A stretch of DNA of 64,000 nucleotides, taken from Symsagittifera roscoffensis. Taxonomy: Eukaryota; Xenacoelomorpha; Acoela; Convolutidae. The notes beneath the pieces were generated by a model that was given only the letters and a program-made list of their open reading frames with translations, was not told the origin of the DNA and did no database searches. Below, in pieces: positions 45,001 to 49,900 of this stretch. The position numbers and the translations under genes were made by a program. The stretch covers positions 4,425,079-4,489,078 of the forward strand of contig NC_087068.1 of NCBI RefSeq assembly GCF_963678635.1. Direction: 5' to 3'. How positions within the stretch are numbered: position 1 is the first letter of the stretch; every line of letters begins with the position of its first letter.

Positions 45001-46984
45001 GACGGCTTTCCACTGGTCGTGTTCAAAAGGTCATCTCGAGTTCAGCAAATGGCTGCTAGAAGAATACAAGAATTACAAGTCAGAATCTGATCCGCTGTTA
45101 CACACAATTCAAAATAACAATGGAACCACGCCTTTTGAGCTTGCTGTGCTGAGAAATCATCTTGAAATTGTTAGCTGGCTTGTCAGCATTGATCCGGATT
45201 GTACGAAAACACGAAGCAAAAACAAAAAAAGTATACTTCATTTCGCAGCTTTAACCGGCAATACTGAAATTGCTTCTGTTCTCTTAGAATCGTTAAACTC
45301 ATTGGACAGAAGTTCATTGATTTCATCGCCAGATGACAAAGGCATGACGGCTCTCCACTGGTCGTGTTCAGAAGGTCATCTCGAGTTCAGCAAATGCCTG
45401 CTAGAAGAATACAAGATTTACAAGTCAGAATCTGATCCGCTGTTACACACAATTCAAAATAACAATGGAACCACGCCTTTTGAGCTTGCTGTGCTGAGAA
45501 ATCATCTTGAAATTGTTAGCTGGCTTGTCAGCATTGATCCGGATTGTACGAAAACACGAAGCAAAAACAAAAAAAGTATACTTCATTTCGCAGCTTTAAC
45601 CGGCAATACTGAAATTGCTTCTGTTCTCTTAGAATCGTTAAACTCATTGGACAGAAGTTCATTGATTTCATCGCCAGACGACAAAGGCATGACGGCTTTC
45701 CACTGGTCGTGTTCAAAAGGTCATCTCGAGTTCAGCAAATGGCTGCTAGAAGAATACAAGAATTACAAGTCAGAATCTGATCCGCTGTTACACACAATTC
45801 AAAATAACAATGGAACCACGCCTTTTGAGCTTGCTGTGCTGAGAAATCATCTTGAAATTGTTAGCTGGCTTGTCAGCATTGATCCGGATTGTATGAAAAC
45901 ACGAAGCAAAAACAAAAAAAGTGTACTTCATTTCGCAGCTTTAACCGGCAATACTGAAATTGCTTCGGTTCTCTTAAAATCGGTGAACTCATCGGACAAA
46001 AGTTCATTGATTTCATCGCCAGATGACGAAGGCTGGACGGCTTTCCACTGGTCGTGTTTAAGAGGTCATCTCGAGTTCAGCAAATTCCTGCTAGAAGAAT
46101 ACAAGAATTACAAATCAGAATCTGATCCGCTGTTACACACAATTCAAAATAACAATGGAACCACGCCTCTTGTGGTTGCTGTGCTGAGAAATCATCTTGA
46201 AATTGTTGGTTGGCTCGCCAGCATTGATCTGGCTTGTATGAAATTACGAAACAAAGACAAATTAAGCGTACTTCATGTCGCAGCTGCAAATGGCAAAACT
46301 GAAATTGCTTCGGTTCTCTTAAAATCGGTGAACTCATCGGACAAAAGTTCATTGATTTCATCGCCAGATGACGAAGGCATGACGGCTTTCCACTGGTCGT
46401 GTTTACAAGGTCATCTCGAGTTCAGCAAATGGCTGCTAGAAGAATACAATAACTACAAGTCAGAATCTGATCCGTTGTTACACACAATACGAGATAATGA
46501 TGGAACCACGCCTCTTGAGCTTGGTGTGGTGAGAAATCATCTTGAAATTGTTGGTTGGCTCGCCAGCATTGATCTGGCTTGTATGAAATTACAAAACAAA
46601 GACAAATTAAGCGTACTTCATGTCGCAGCTGCAAATGGCAAAACTGAAATTGCTTCGGTTCTCTTTAAATCGGTAAACTCATCGGAAAGAAGTTCATTGA
46701 TTTTATCGCCAGATGACAAAGGCCTGACGGCTTTCCACTGGTCGTGTATAGAAGGTCATCTCGAGTTCAGCAAATGGCTGCTAGAAGAATACAATAATTA
46801 CAAGTCAGAATCTGATCCGCTGTTACACACAATACGAGATAATGTTGGAGCCACGCCTCTTGAGCATGCTGTGCTGGGAAATCATCTTGAAATTGTTGGT
46901 TGGCTCGCCAGCATTGATCTGGCTTGTATGAAATTACAAAACAAAGACAAATTAAGCGTACTTCATGTCGCAGCTGCAAATTGA
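11902..46984 (+). CDS. Multi-exon SF1-like P-loop NTPase / ankyrin-repeat protein (9-exon model)
   Basis: The model joins 11902-12016, 12268-12531, 23398-23849, 23936-24026, 24104-24187, 40988-41108, 41767-41947, 42114-43298 and 43391-46984. Every junction is GT-AG and every phase matches (1,1,0,1,1,2,0,0), giving 6087 nt, or about 2028 aa. Residues 1-436 resemble nothing I know. The NTPase has Walker A GEAGSGKSS from about residue 639, Walker B FLVDEVY with D719-E720, an LYRSS motif at R772, a motif V-like EFTGAEWD at 870-877 and a motif VI-like MITRA with R901. That order is typical of superfamily-1 helicase folds such as DUF2075-like proteins. Ankyrin repeats run from about 1095 to the stop. 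No signal peptide or membrane segment is evident. Exons 3-5 exist in two copies, so isoforms about 209 aa longer are possible. The TGA at 46982 looks like a mutation inside the repeat array rather than an original end. Confidence 0.72.
12268..12531 (+). CDS. Exon 2 of the NTPase-ankyrin gene
   Basis: Acceptor TTTGTTTAG| before 12268 and donor GCAG|GTTAGT after 12531, phase 1 in and out. It encodes residues ~39-126, starting DLVRQLDKHNGEIGNSS and ending with FRSILKLFDPA. Local GC is higher than in the surrounding intron and there are no stops, as expected of coding sequence. I do not recognise a domain. Confidence 0.75.
13206..13640 (+). mobile_element. Truncated MITE with ATAATCGATTATAAT motifs
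   Basis: Starts with CCCGCATCCA, the same terminal sequence as the complete copy at 16761-17732, and carries several copies of the palindromic word ATAATCGATTATAAT or close variants. The matching right terminus is missing, so this is a left-end fragment. Confidence 0.6.
13860..14830 (-). pseudogene. LINE reverse transcriptase remnant
   Basis: The minus-strand frame at 14534-14800 contains VSIDFIKALNKINGF, matching the D-F-KAFD-block of non-LTR reverse transcriptases. Further along (plus coordinates 14418-14500) is KIEKGVQQGCRCQPSCSF, matching the GVRQGCPLSPLLF block. Order and spacing fit an L1-like RT. Frames are broken. Endonuclease pieces of probably the same element lie upstream on the minus strand, beyond an inserted MITE. 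Confidence 0.7.
15147..16067. mobile_element. MITE with CCCGGKTTGACC inverted termini
   Basis: Left terminus CCCGGGTTGACC at 15147 and right terminus GGTCAAACCGGG ending at 16067 are inverted copies. Inside, many short palindromes of the type CATACAATTTTCATA / TATGAAAATTGTATG recur next to both ends. There is no transposase. It sits between the RT and endonuclease parts of the minus-strand LINE, so it probably inserted into it. A longer relative lies at 22105-23255. Confidence 0.68.
16350..16731 (-). pseudogene. LINE endonuclease (APE-type) C-terminal remnant
   Basis: The minus strand gives, around 16570-16635, NSFSDTTSKYKGRSERIDDI after a GD-like position, resembling the GDFN block of APE-type endonucleases. 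A broken stretch with GSDHHKLSIP near 16400 resembles the terminal SDH.P block. It belongs with the RT remnant at 13860-14830. The family-level assignment is by motif order only. Confidence 0.55.
16761..17732. mobile_element. Complete MITE with CCCGCATCCA termini and ATAATCGATTATAAT motifs
   Basis: A 10-bp perfect inverted terminus, CCCGCATCCA at 16761 and TGGATGCGGG ending at 17732. The interior is filled with about a dozen variants of TTATAATCGATTATAA. There is no coding capacity. It is nested in the left arm of the foldback element, whose homologous right arm lacks it, which confirms the insertion. Confidence 0.75.
18330..18535 (-). pseudogene. LINE endonuclease N-terminal remnant
   Basis: The minus strand reads NLNCNGRGRAQKRHG, then FIINLQETKMNNA. 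This is the start of an APE-type endonuclease, where N-I/C-N-G-L...K and L-Q-E-T are standard blocks. It lies in the core of the foldback element, so the foldback may be a rearranged LINE 5' end. The frame stops after about 65 codons. Confidence 0.66.
19551..20026. repeat. Inverted repeat pair, ~50-bp arms
   Basis: GTTTAGAGG...CAACTACCAAGAAACGATGCA near 19553-19600 recurs inverted at about 19976-20026, separated by roughly 375 bp of AT-rich sequence. It could be another small foldback or MITE. Termini and target duplication are not clear. Confidence 0.55.
20208..20398. mobile_element. Small palindromic MITE (~190 bp)
   Basis: The left half has CAGTGACAACCGCG, ACACTGT and AACCAATCAGAGTCG. The right half has these inverted: CGATTCTGATTGGTTAATAC, ACAGTGT, then CGCGGTTGTCTAAATACAG and CACTG. 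CTAG flanks both sides. The AT-rich centre (TAATTATTAATTATTAA) forms the loop. The layout suits a hAT-like or similar MITE, but the superfamily is not certain. Confidence 0.68.
21125..23308. mobile_element. ATAATCGATTATAAT-family element with nested MITE
   Basis: Homologous to the MITE at 16761-17732 from about GTTATAACGG onwards, with the same palindromic words. It ends CTTGAAACTGAGTGCGG, a mutated form of the TGGATGCGGG terminus. The left terminus is lost. A second element (22105-23255) is inserted near its right end. Confidence 0.62.
22105..23255. mobile_element. MITE with CCCGGGTTG termini, nested
   Basis: Left end CCCGGGTTGACG at 22105 and right end CCAACCCCGGG ending at 23255 are inverted. 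It is related to 15147-16067 by termini and by internal CATACAATTTTCAT / ATGAAAATTG motifs. Two minus-strand open frames (22060-22281 and 22482-22679) resemble pieces of the frames in the other family member but show no transposase motif. Confidence 0.66.
23398..23849 (+). CDS. Exon 3 (copy A) of the NTPase-ankyrin gene
   Basis: Acceptor GTATTTCCAG| and donor TTAAAT|GTAAGA, phase 1 in, phase 0 out. It encodes residues 127-277, starting DITEKLLSGITRSNYQLL and including FDFSHFIELHRLLGQ and FKYLVALLVFLAPRF. The open frame continues past the donor, but using the donor joins cleanly to exon 4. I recognise no family. The exon is duplicated identically at 27664-28115. Confidence 0.8.
23936..24026 (+). 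CDS. Exon 4 (copy A)
   Basis: Acceptor CTTCTTTTCAG| after an 86-bp intron; donor CCCAG|GTATAC; phase 0 in, phase 1 out. It encodes DIEQVSHLMDYYFENLNGPV and on to PRIDDIP. The length is 30 codons plus one base, which keeps the frame into exon 5. Confidence 0.76.
24104..24187 (+). CDS. Exon 5 (copy A)
   Basis: Acceptor TTGTTTTATAG|; likely donor AAAG|GTTTAT, which is weak but gives phase 1, matching exon 6 (and exon 3 of the second copy). It encodes GGVLYGHCDEEGNPCIPDGD, then TYKESAYK. The frame stays open to 24363, so a longer terminal exon is an alternative. Confidence 0.68.
24188..24787. other. Intronic sequence at the end of copy 1
   Basis: AT-rich; no motif recognised apart from being part of the 4.26-kb duplication. 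Short stretches such as AAAACTTATTGACG and AAGCATCAG recur in the introns upstream of exon 6. Confidence 0.5.
26371..27521. mobile_element. Nested CCCGGGTTG MITE, second copy
   Basis: Duplicate of 22105-23255, carried along by the segmental duplication rather than a new insertion. One difference visible by eye is TTTTTTTTCTATC changed to TTTTTTGTCTATC. Confidence 0.65.
27664..28115 (+). CDS. Exon 3' (copy B)
   Basis: Identical coding sequence to 23398-23849 with the same acceptor and donor. It may be used as well as, or instead of, copy A. Because the exon 3-5 block is phase 1 at both ends, inclusion of both copies adds 209 residues in frame. Confidence 0.72.
28202..28292 (+). CDS. Exon 4' (copy B)
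   Basis: Identical to 23936-24026, with the same 86-bp upstream intron and GTATAC donor. Confidence 0.7.
28370..28453 (+). CDS. Exon 5' (copy B)
   Basis: Identical to 24104-24187. This is the copy nearest exon 6 (12.5 kb downstream), so it is the more likely splice partner of exon 6 if only one cassette is used. Confidence 0.65.
28454..30180. other. Intron 5, first part: no host exon
   Basis: After the duplication ends at 29056 the sequence is AT-rich. Around 29870-30000 it matches the upstream end of the minus-strand LINE near 37915-38035 and 54930-55040 (GTAAACAGTGGTAAA, CTTCCGCATATTT, GAAA-TCTAAGTCA), so it is a third fragment of that element. The minus-strand open frame at 29566-29796 has no motif I recognise. 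Confidence 0.5.
30180..31945 (+). mobile_element. Decayed LINE fragments, plus strand
   Basis: Near 30377-30437 is CNLECETFEHLIFSCPSLEP, which matches the zinc-finger tail found after many LINE RTs (C..C..E...H....C). Further on are RT pieces: KWLTSYLNDCQQRVER near 30885-30940, LPLLFRIYFNDLS near 30990-31030, then TLFANYAKI (the YADD block, degraded). At 31251-31445 is PLCNYLGLFFDSKLLF with LPTYYRNIVFPIVQY, the thumb region. The finger lies before the RT, so at least two fragments are joined or rearranged. All frames are broken. Confidence 0.72.
32140..33379 (+). repeat. 1.24-kb tandem duplication, copy 1
   Basis: From TGTTATAAGTGACAAGAG to GTTCGATGAACGTAG...CCGACT, repeated directly at 33380-34610 with a period of 1238-1240 bp. 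Copies differ by a few substitutions (CTTAATAACC against CCTAATAACC) and homopolymer lengths. Content: CTTGAACTTATTTTAGGC-type sequence, a TAGGCC inverted pair (AGGCCTTATTCGTTTAGATA), and no coding motif. It may be a LINE 3' untranslated tail. Confidence 0.9.
33380..34610 (+). repeat. 1.24-kb tandem duplication, copy 2
   Basis: Near-identical second unit of 32140-33379. The sequence diverges right after GTTCCGACT at 34610. It is intronic to the main gene. Confidence 0.9.
34857..38030 (-). mobile_element. Decayed LINE, minus strand, RT largely missing
   Basis: On the minus strand, in order. At 37478-37798 an ORF1-like piece (IMSINISKHNIATCHPWKPR, then PPVFVKI), similar to LINE ORF1 or coiled-coil/RRM tails. 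At 36682-36894 RGEGAIIQIKENVKV, then FVYLIFAKVDKNCF, matching the GGGVAIYVK...E...V block of APE endonucleases. At 36208-36435 FLKDLKQSFEASRNGAPPEQ, and at 35800-36072 NSFNKLTGK, ESCQKVNN and TEKDVANRFDYFF, the typical endonuclease-RT linker. A C-terminal scrap (AFKKRLKEL) lies at 34857-35123. No RT catalytic block survives. The part from about 35770 is duplicated at 52740-55040. Confidence 0.72.
38030..40987. other. Intron 5, last part: no host exon
   Basis: AT-rich, with no recognisable coding. It is repeated at 55040-60380 with two large insertions there. It contains a near-perfect 50-bp palindrome at 40737-40786 and ends with the polypyrimidine tract and acceptor of exon 6. Confidence 0.6.
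40737..40786. repeat. 50-bp near-perfect palindrome
   Basis: AAAGATCTTGAAAAATCTTC followed by AAAAATTTTTGAAGAATCTT and GAAGATCTTT. It folds into a hairpin with few mismatches, about 200 bp before the exon 6 acceptor. The same palindrome is unchanged in the duplicate at 60129-60178. Confidence 0.8.
40988..41108 (+). CDS. Exon 6 of the NTPase-ankyrin gene
   Basis: Acceptor CTTTACCATTACAG| and strong donor GACAA|GTGAGT; phase 1 in, phase 2 out. It encodes GELLEFWDECVANIEAAGLF and on to NASDTDK/N (residues 336-375). The duplicate at 60381-60504 has one extra codon and keeps the frame, which supports coding constraint. Confidence 0.8.
41149..41745 (+). mobile_element. Solo arm of the foldback element in intron 6
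   Basis: TTTTTGTGCTCGGGGTAA onwards matches the arms at 17745-18215 and 18535-18967: GACTAGGATTTTTGACGG, TAACGCGTAAGCGAGGG, ATCGTTCCAATTTAGTTGAA and CGAGCAGCCTTGCTG have clear counterparts there. A 27-bp local duplication of the TGTGCTCGGGGTAA end occurs at 41150-41190. It fills most of intron 6 and stops about 25 bp before exon 7. Confidence 0.66.
41767..41947 (+). CDS. Exon 7 of the NTPase-ankyrin gene
   Basis: Acceptor GATCGTCTTTGCAG| and donor CACCAG|GTGAGC; phase 2 in, phase 0 out. It encodes FEIDWLYVNNHHLAAIEVGR and on to QHMLMSIIKAYTTHQ. The open frame extends upstream to 41495, but that part matches a mobile-element arm and would not fit the phase 2 donor of exon 6, whereas the TTTGCAG acceptor fits exactly. 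Confidence 0.78.
42114..43298 (+). CDS. Exon 8: P-loop NTPase core
   Basis: Acceptor CAACTGTATTTAG|; phase 0; 395 codons (residues 437-831). It starts EQTDEQNNAVRAYLRENVLF. Walker A GEAGSGKSSLLLALALEKCG is at about 639-658. Walker B ATFLVDEVYHTDF has its acidic pair at 719-720. Next comes WVACVIGGQKN, at the place of SF1 motif III, and then LYRSSAHISGLSTY (R772), like SF1 motif IV. By family knowledge this is an ATP-binding and hydrolysing fold; the substrate is unknown. The donor is unclear: ATG|GTTCGT at 43298 is the only one found that keeps the frame, while a better-looking ATG|GTAAAT at 43361 breaks it. The duplicate has lost about 50 bp here. Confidence 0.82.
43391..46984 (+). CDS. Exon 9: NTPase motifs V/VI, linker and ankyrin repeats
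   Basis: Acceptor TTTAATGTTACAG|, phase 0; 1197 residues then TGA. It opens with SSNSVVFSVYTTLSD, then EFTGAEWDHVCIFIG and LLSVVYSMITRAVKSVIIYT, which match SF1 motif V (QG.E.D.V) and motif VI (Y.A.TRA), completing the NTPase begun in exon 8. A ~190-aa linker follows (FKTPKCRQFLKRCEKL, SFCCHKPTLLHILDIL). Ankyrins begin at about 44190 (TPLMIATEVGNLRIARMIL). From 44408 they are the 115-aa triple-ankyrin unit, about 7.5 copies up to the stop. The frame is also open upstream to ATG 43355, so an internal start is possible. TGA at 46982 replaces the usual GGC of the unit. Confidence 0.85.
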   Translation, partial: SSNSVVFSVYTTLSDNTIQQKAKLINVNMESVSKIEDLEFTGAEWDHVCIFIGNGDDDLLLSVVYSMITRAVKSVIIYTENAKVCNVIDAYHNHVGDKLVLQIRSGDFPEITDDIKQHLIDDTKLVSSLLEVLFLKGDSEKPHVFNLIQYITHQHRDHAYNSSSVWLPAFFKTPKCRQFLKRCEKLPILAEVIKQTDLSVLEILLSFCCHKPTLLHILDILESSQRQRFLRDYCGRLFLRSCYNECEDTVQCLLKQNSSLALCKYRKETTPLMIATEVGNLRIARMILDFTPDEEQNSYIEQKEDTGKSIFFVAAKHGHLKLLQYFRNRHKSKGKSQRELHTIVDNFGNTPLMHVALCNSLDIVSWLVSIDPDCMKTRNKNNKSVLHFAALNGNTEIASVLLESVNSSERSSLISSPDDKGLTAFHWSCLRGHLEFSKCLLEEYKNYKSESDPLLHTIRDNDGTTPLELAVASNHLEIVSWLVSIDPDCMKLQNKDKLSVLQVAAANGKTEIASVLLKSANSSDKSSLISSLDDEGMTAFHWSCSKGHLEFSKWLLEEYKNYKSESDPLLHTIQNNNGTTPFELAVLRNHLEIVSWLVSIDPDCTKTRSKNKKSILHFAALTGNTEIASVLLESLNSLDRSSLISSPDDKGMTALHWSCSEGHLEFSKCLLEEYKIYKSESDPLLHTIQNNNGTTPFELAVLRNHLEIVSWLVSIDPDCTKTRSKNKKSILHFAALTGNTEIASVLLESLNSLDRSSLISSPDDKGMTAFHWSCSKGHLEFSKWLLEEYKNYKSESDPLLHTIQNNNGTTPFELAVLRNHLEIVSWLVSIDPDCMKTRSKNKKSVLHFAALTGNTEIASVLLKSVNSSDKSSLISSPDDEGWTAFHWSCLRGHLEFSKFLLEEYKNYKSESDPLLHTIQNNNGTTPLVVAVLRNHLEIVGWLASIDLACMKLRNKDKLSVLHVAAANGKTEIASVLLKSVNSSDKSSLISSPDDEGMTAFHWSCLQGHLEFSKWLLEEYNNYKSESDPLLHTIRDNDGTTPLELGVVRNHLEIVGWLASIDLACMKLQNKDKLSVLHVAAANGKTEIASVLFKSVNSSERSSLILSPDDKGLTAFHWSCIEGHLEFSKWLLEEYNNYKSESDPLLHTIRDNVGATPLEHAVLGNHLEIVGWLASIDLACMKLQNKDKLSVLHVAAAN

Positions 46985-49900
46985 AAAACTGAAACTGCTT
47001 CGGTTATCTTTAAATCGGTGAACTCATCGGAAAGAAGTTCATTGATTTCATCGCCAGATGACGGAGGCGCGACGGCTTTCCACTGGTCGTGTTCAGAAGG
47101 TCATCTCGAGTTCAGCAAATGGCTGCTAGAAGAATACAATAATTACAAGTCAGAATCTGATCCGCTGTTACACACAATACGAGATAATGATGGAACCACG
47201 CCTCTTGAGCTTGCTGTGCTGAGAGATCATCTTGAAATTGTTGCTTGGCTCGCCAGCATTGATCTAGCTTGTATGAAATTACAAAACAAAGACAAATTAA
47301 GCGTACTTCATGTCGCAGCTGCAAATGGCAAAACTGAAATTGCTTCGGTTCTCTTTAAATCGGTGATTTCATCGGAAAGAAGTTCATTGATTTCATCGCC
47401 AGATGACGAAGGCACGACGGCTTTCCACTGGTCGTGTTCAGAAGGTCATCTCGAGTTCAGCAAATGGCTGCTAGAAGAATACAATAATTACAAGTCAGAA
47501 TCTGATCCGCTGTTACACACAATACGAGATAATGATGGAACCACGCCTCTTGAGCTTGCTGTGCTGAGAAATCATCTTGAAATTGTTGGTTGGCTCGCCA
47601 GCATTGATCTGGCTTGTATGAAATTACAAAACAAAGACAAATTAAGCGTACTTCATGTCGCAGCTACAAATGGCAAAATTGAAGTTGCTTCGGTTCTCTT
47701 AAAATCGGTGAACTCATCGGACAAAAGTTCATTGATTTCATCGCCAGATGACGAAGGCACGACGGTTTTCCACTGGTCGTGTTTAAGAGGTCATCTCGAG
47801 TTCAGCAAATGGCTGCTAGAAGAATACAATAATTACAAGTCAGAATCTGATCCGCTGTTACACACAATTCAAAATAACAATGGAAAAACGACTTTTGAGC
47901 TTGCTGTGCTGAGAAATCATCTTGAAATTGTTAGCTGGCTTGTCAGCATTGATCCAGATTGTATGAAAACACAAAGCAAAAACAAAAAAAGTGTACTTCA
48001 TTTCGCAGCTTTAACCGGCAATACTGAAATAGCTTCTGTTCTCTTAGAATCGTTAAATTCATTGGACAGAAGTTCATTGATTTCATCGCCAGATGACAAA
48101 GGCATGACGGCTTTCCACTGGTCGTGTTCAGAAGGTCATCTCGAGTTCAGCAAATGCCTGCTAGAAGAATACAAGATTTACAAGTCAGAATCTGATCCGC
48201 TGTTACACACAATTCAAAATAACAATGGAACCACGCCTTTTGAGCTTGCTGTGCTGAGAAATCATCTTGAAATTGTTAGCTGGCTTGTCAGCATTGATCC
48301 GGATTGTATGAAAACACGAAGCAAAAACAAAAAAAAGTGTACTTCATTTCGCAGCTTTAACCGGCAATACTGAAATTGCTTCGGTTCTCTTAAAATCGGT
48401 GAACTCATCGGACAAAAGTTCATTGATTTCATCGCCAGATGACGAAGGCTGGACGGCTTTCCACTGGTCGTGTTTAAGAGGTCATCTCGAGTTCAGCAAA
48501 TGGCTGCTAGAAGAATACAATAATTACAAGTCAGAATCTGATCCGCTCTTACACACAATACGAGATAATGATGGAACCACGCCTCTTGAGCCTGCTTTGC
48601 TGAGTAATCATTTTGAAATTGTTAGTTGGCTCGCCAGCGTTGATCTGGCTTGTATGAAATTACAAAACAAAGTCAAATTAAGCGTACTTCATGTCGCAGC
48701 TGCAAATGGCAAAACTGAAATTGCTTCGGTTCTCTTAAAATCGGTGAACTCATCGGACAAAAGTTCATTGATTTCATCGCCAGATGTCGAAGGCACGACG
48801 GCTTTCCACTGGTCGTGTTTAAGAGGTCATCTCGAGTTCAGCAAATGGCTGCTAGAAGAATACAATAATTACAAGTCAGAATCTGATCCGCTGTTACACA
48901 CAATTCAAAATAACAATGGAAAAACGACTTTTGAGCTTGCTGTGCTGAGAAATCATCTTGAAATTGTTAGCTGGCTTGTCAGCATTGATCCGGATTGTAT
49001 GAAAACACGAAGCAAAAACAAAAAAAGTGTACTTCATTTCGCAGCTTTAACCGGCAATACTGAAATTGCTTCGGTTCTCTTAAAATCGGTGAACTCATCG
49101 GACAAAAGTTCATTGATTTCATCGCCAGATGACGAAGGCTGGACGGCTTTCCACTGGTCGTGTTTAAGAGGTCATCTCGAGTTCAGCAAATGGCTGCTAG
49201 AAGAATACAATAATTACAAGTCAGAATCTGATCCGATGTTACACACAATACGATATAATGATGGAACCACGCCTCTTGAGCCTGCTTTGCTGAGTAATCA
49301 TTTTGAGATTGTTAGTTGGCTCGCCAGCATTGATCTGGCTTGTATGAAATTACAAAACAAAGTCAAATTAAGCGTACTTCATGTCGCAGCTGCAAATGGC
49401 AAAACTGAAATTGCTTCGGTTCTCTTTAAATCGGTGAACTCATCGGAAAGAAGTTCATTGATTTCATCGCCAGATGACGAAGGCACGACGGCTTTCCACT
49501 GGTCGTGTTCAGAAGGTCATCTCGAGTTCAGCAAATGGCTGCTAGAAGAATACAATAATTACAAGTCAGAATCTGATCCGCTGTTACACACAATACGAGA
49601 TAATGATGGAACCACACCTCTTGAGCTTGCTGTGCTGAGAAATCATCTTGAAATTGTTGGTTGGCTCGCCAGCATTGATCTGGCTTGTATGAAATTACAA
49701 AACAAAGACAAATTAAGCGTACTTCATGTCGCAGCTGCAAATGGCAAAATTGAAGTTGCTTCGGTTCTCTTAAAATCGGTGAACTCATCGGACAAAAGTT
49801 CATTGATTTCATCGCCAGATGACGAAGGCACGACAGCTTTCCACTGGTCGTGTTTAAGAGGTCAACTCGAGTTCAACAAATGGCTGCTAGAAGAATACAA

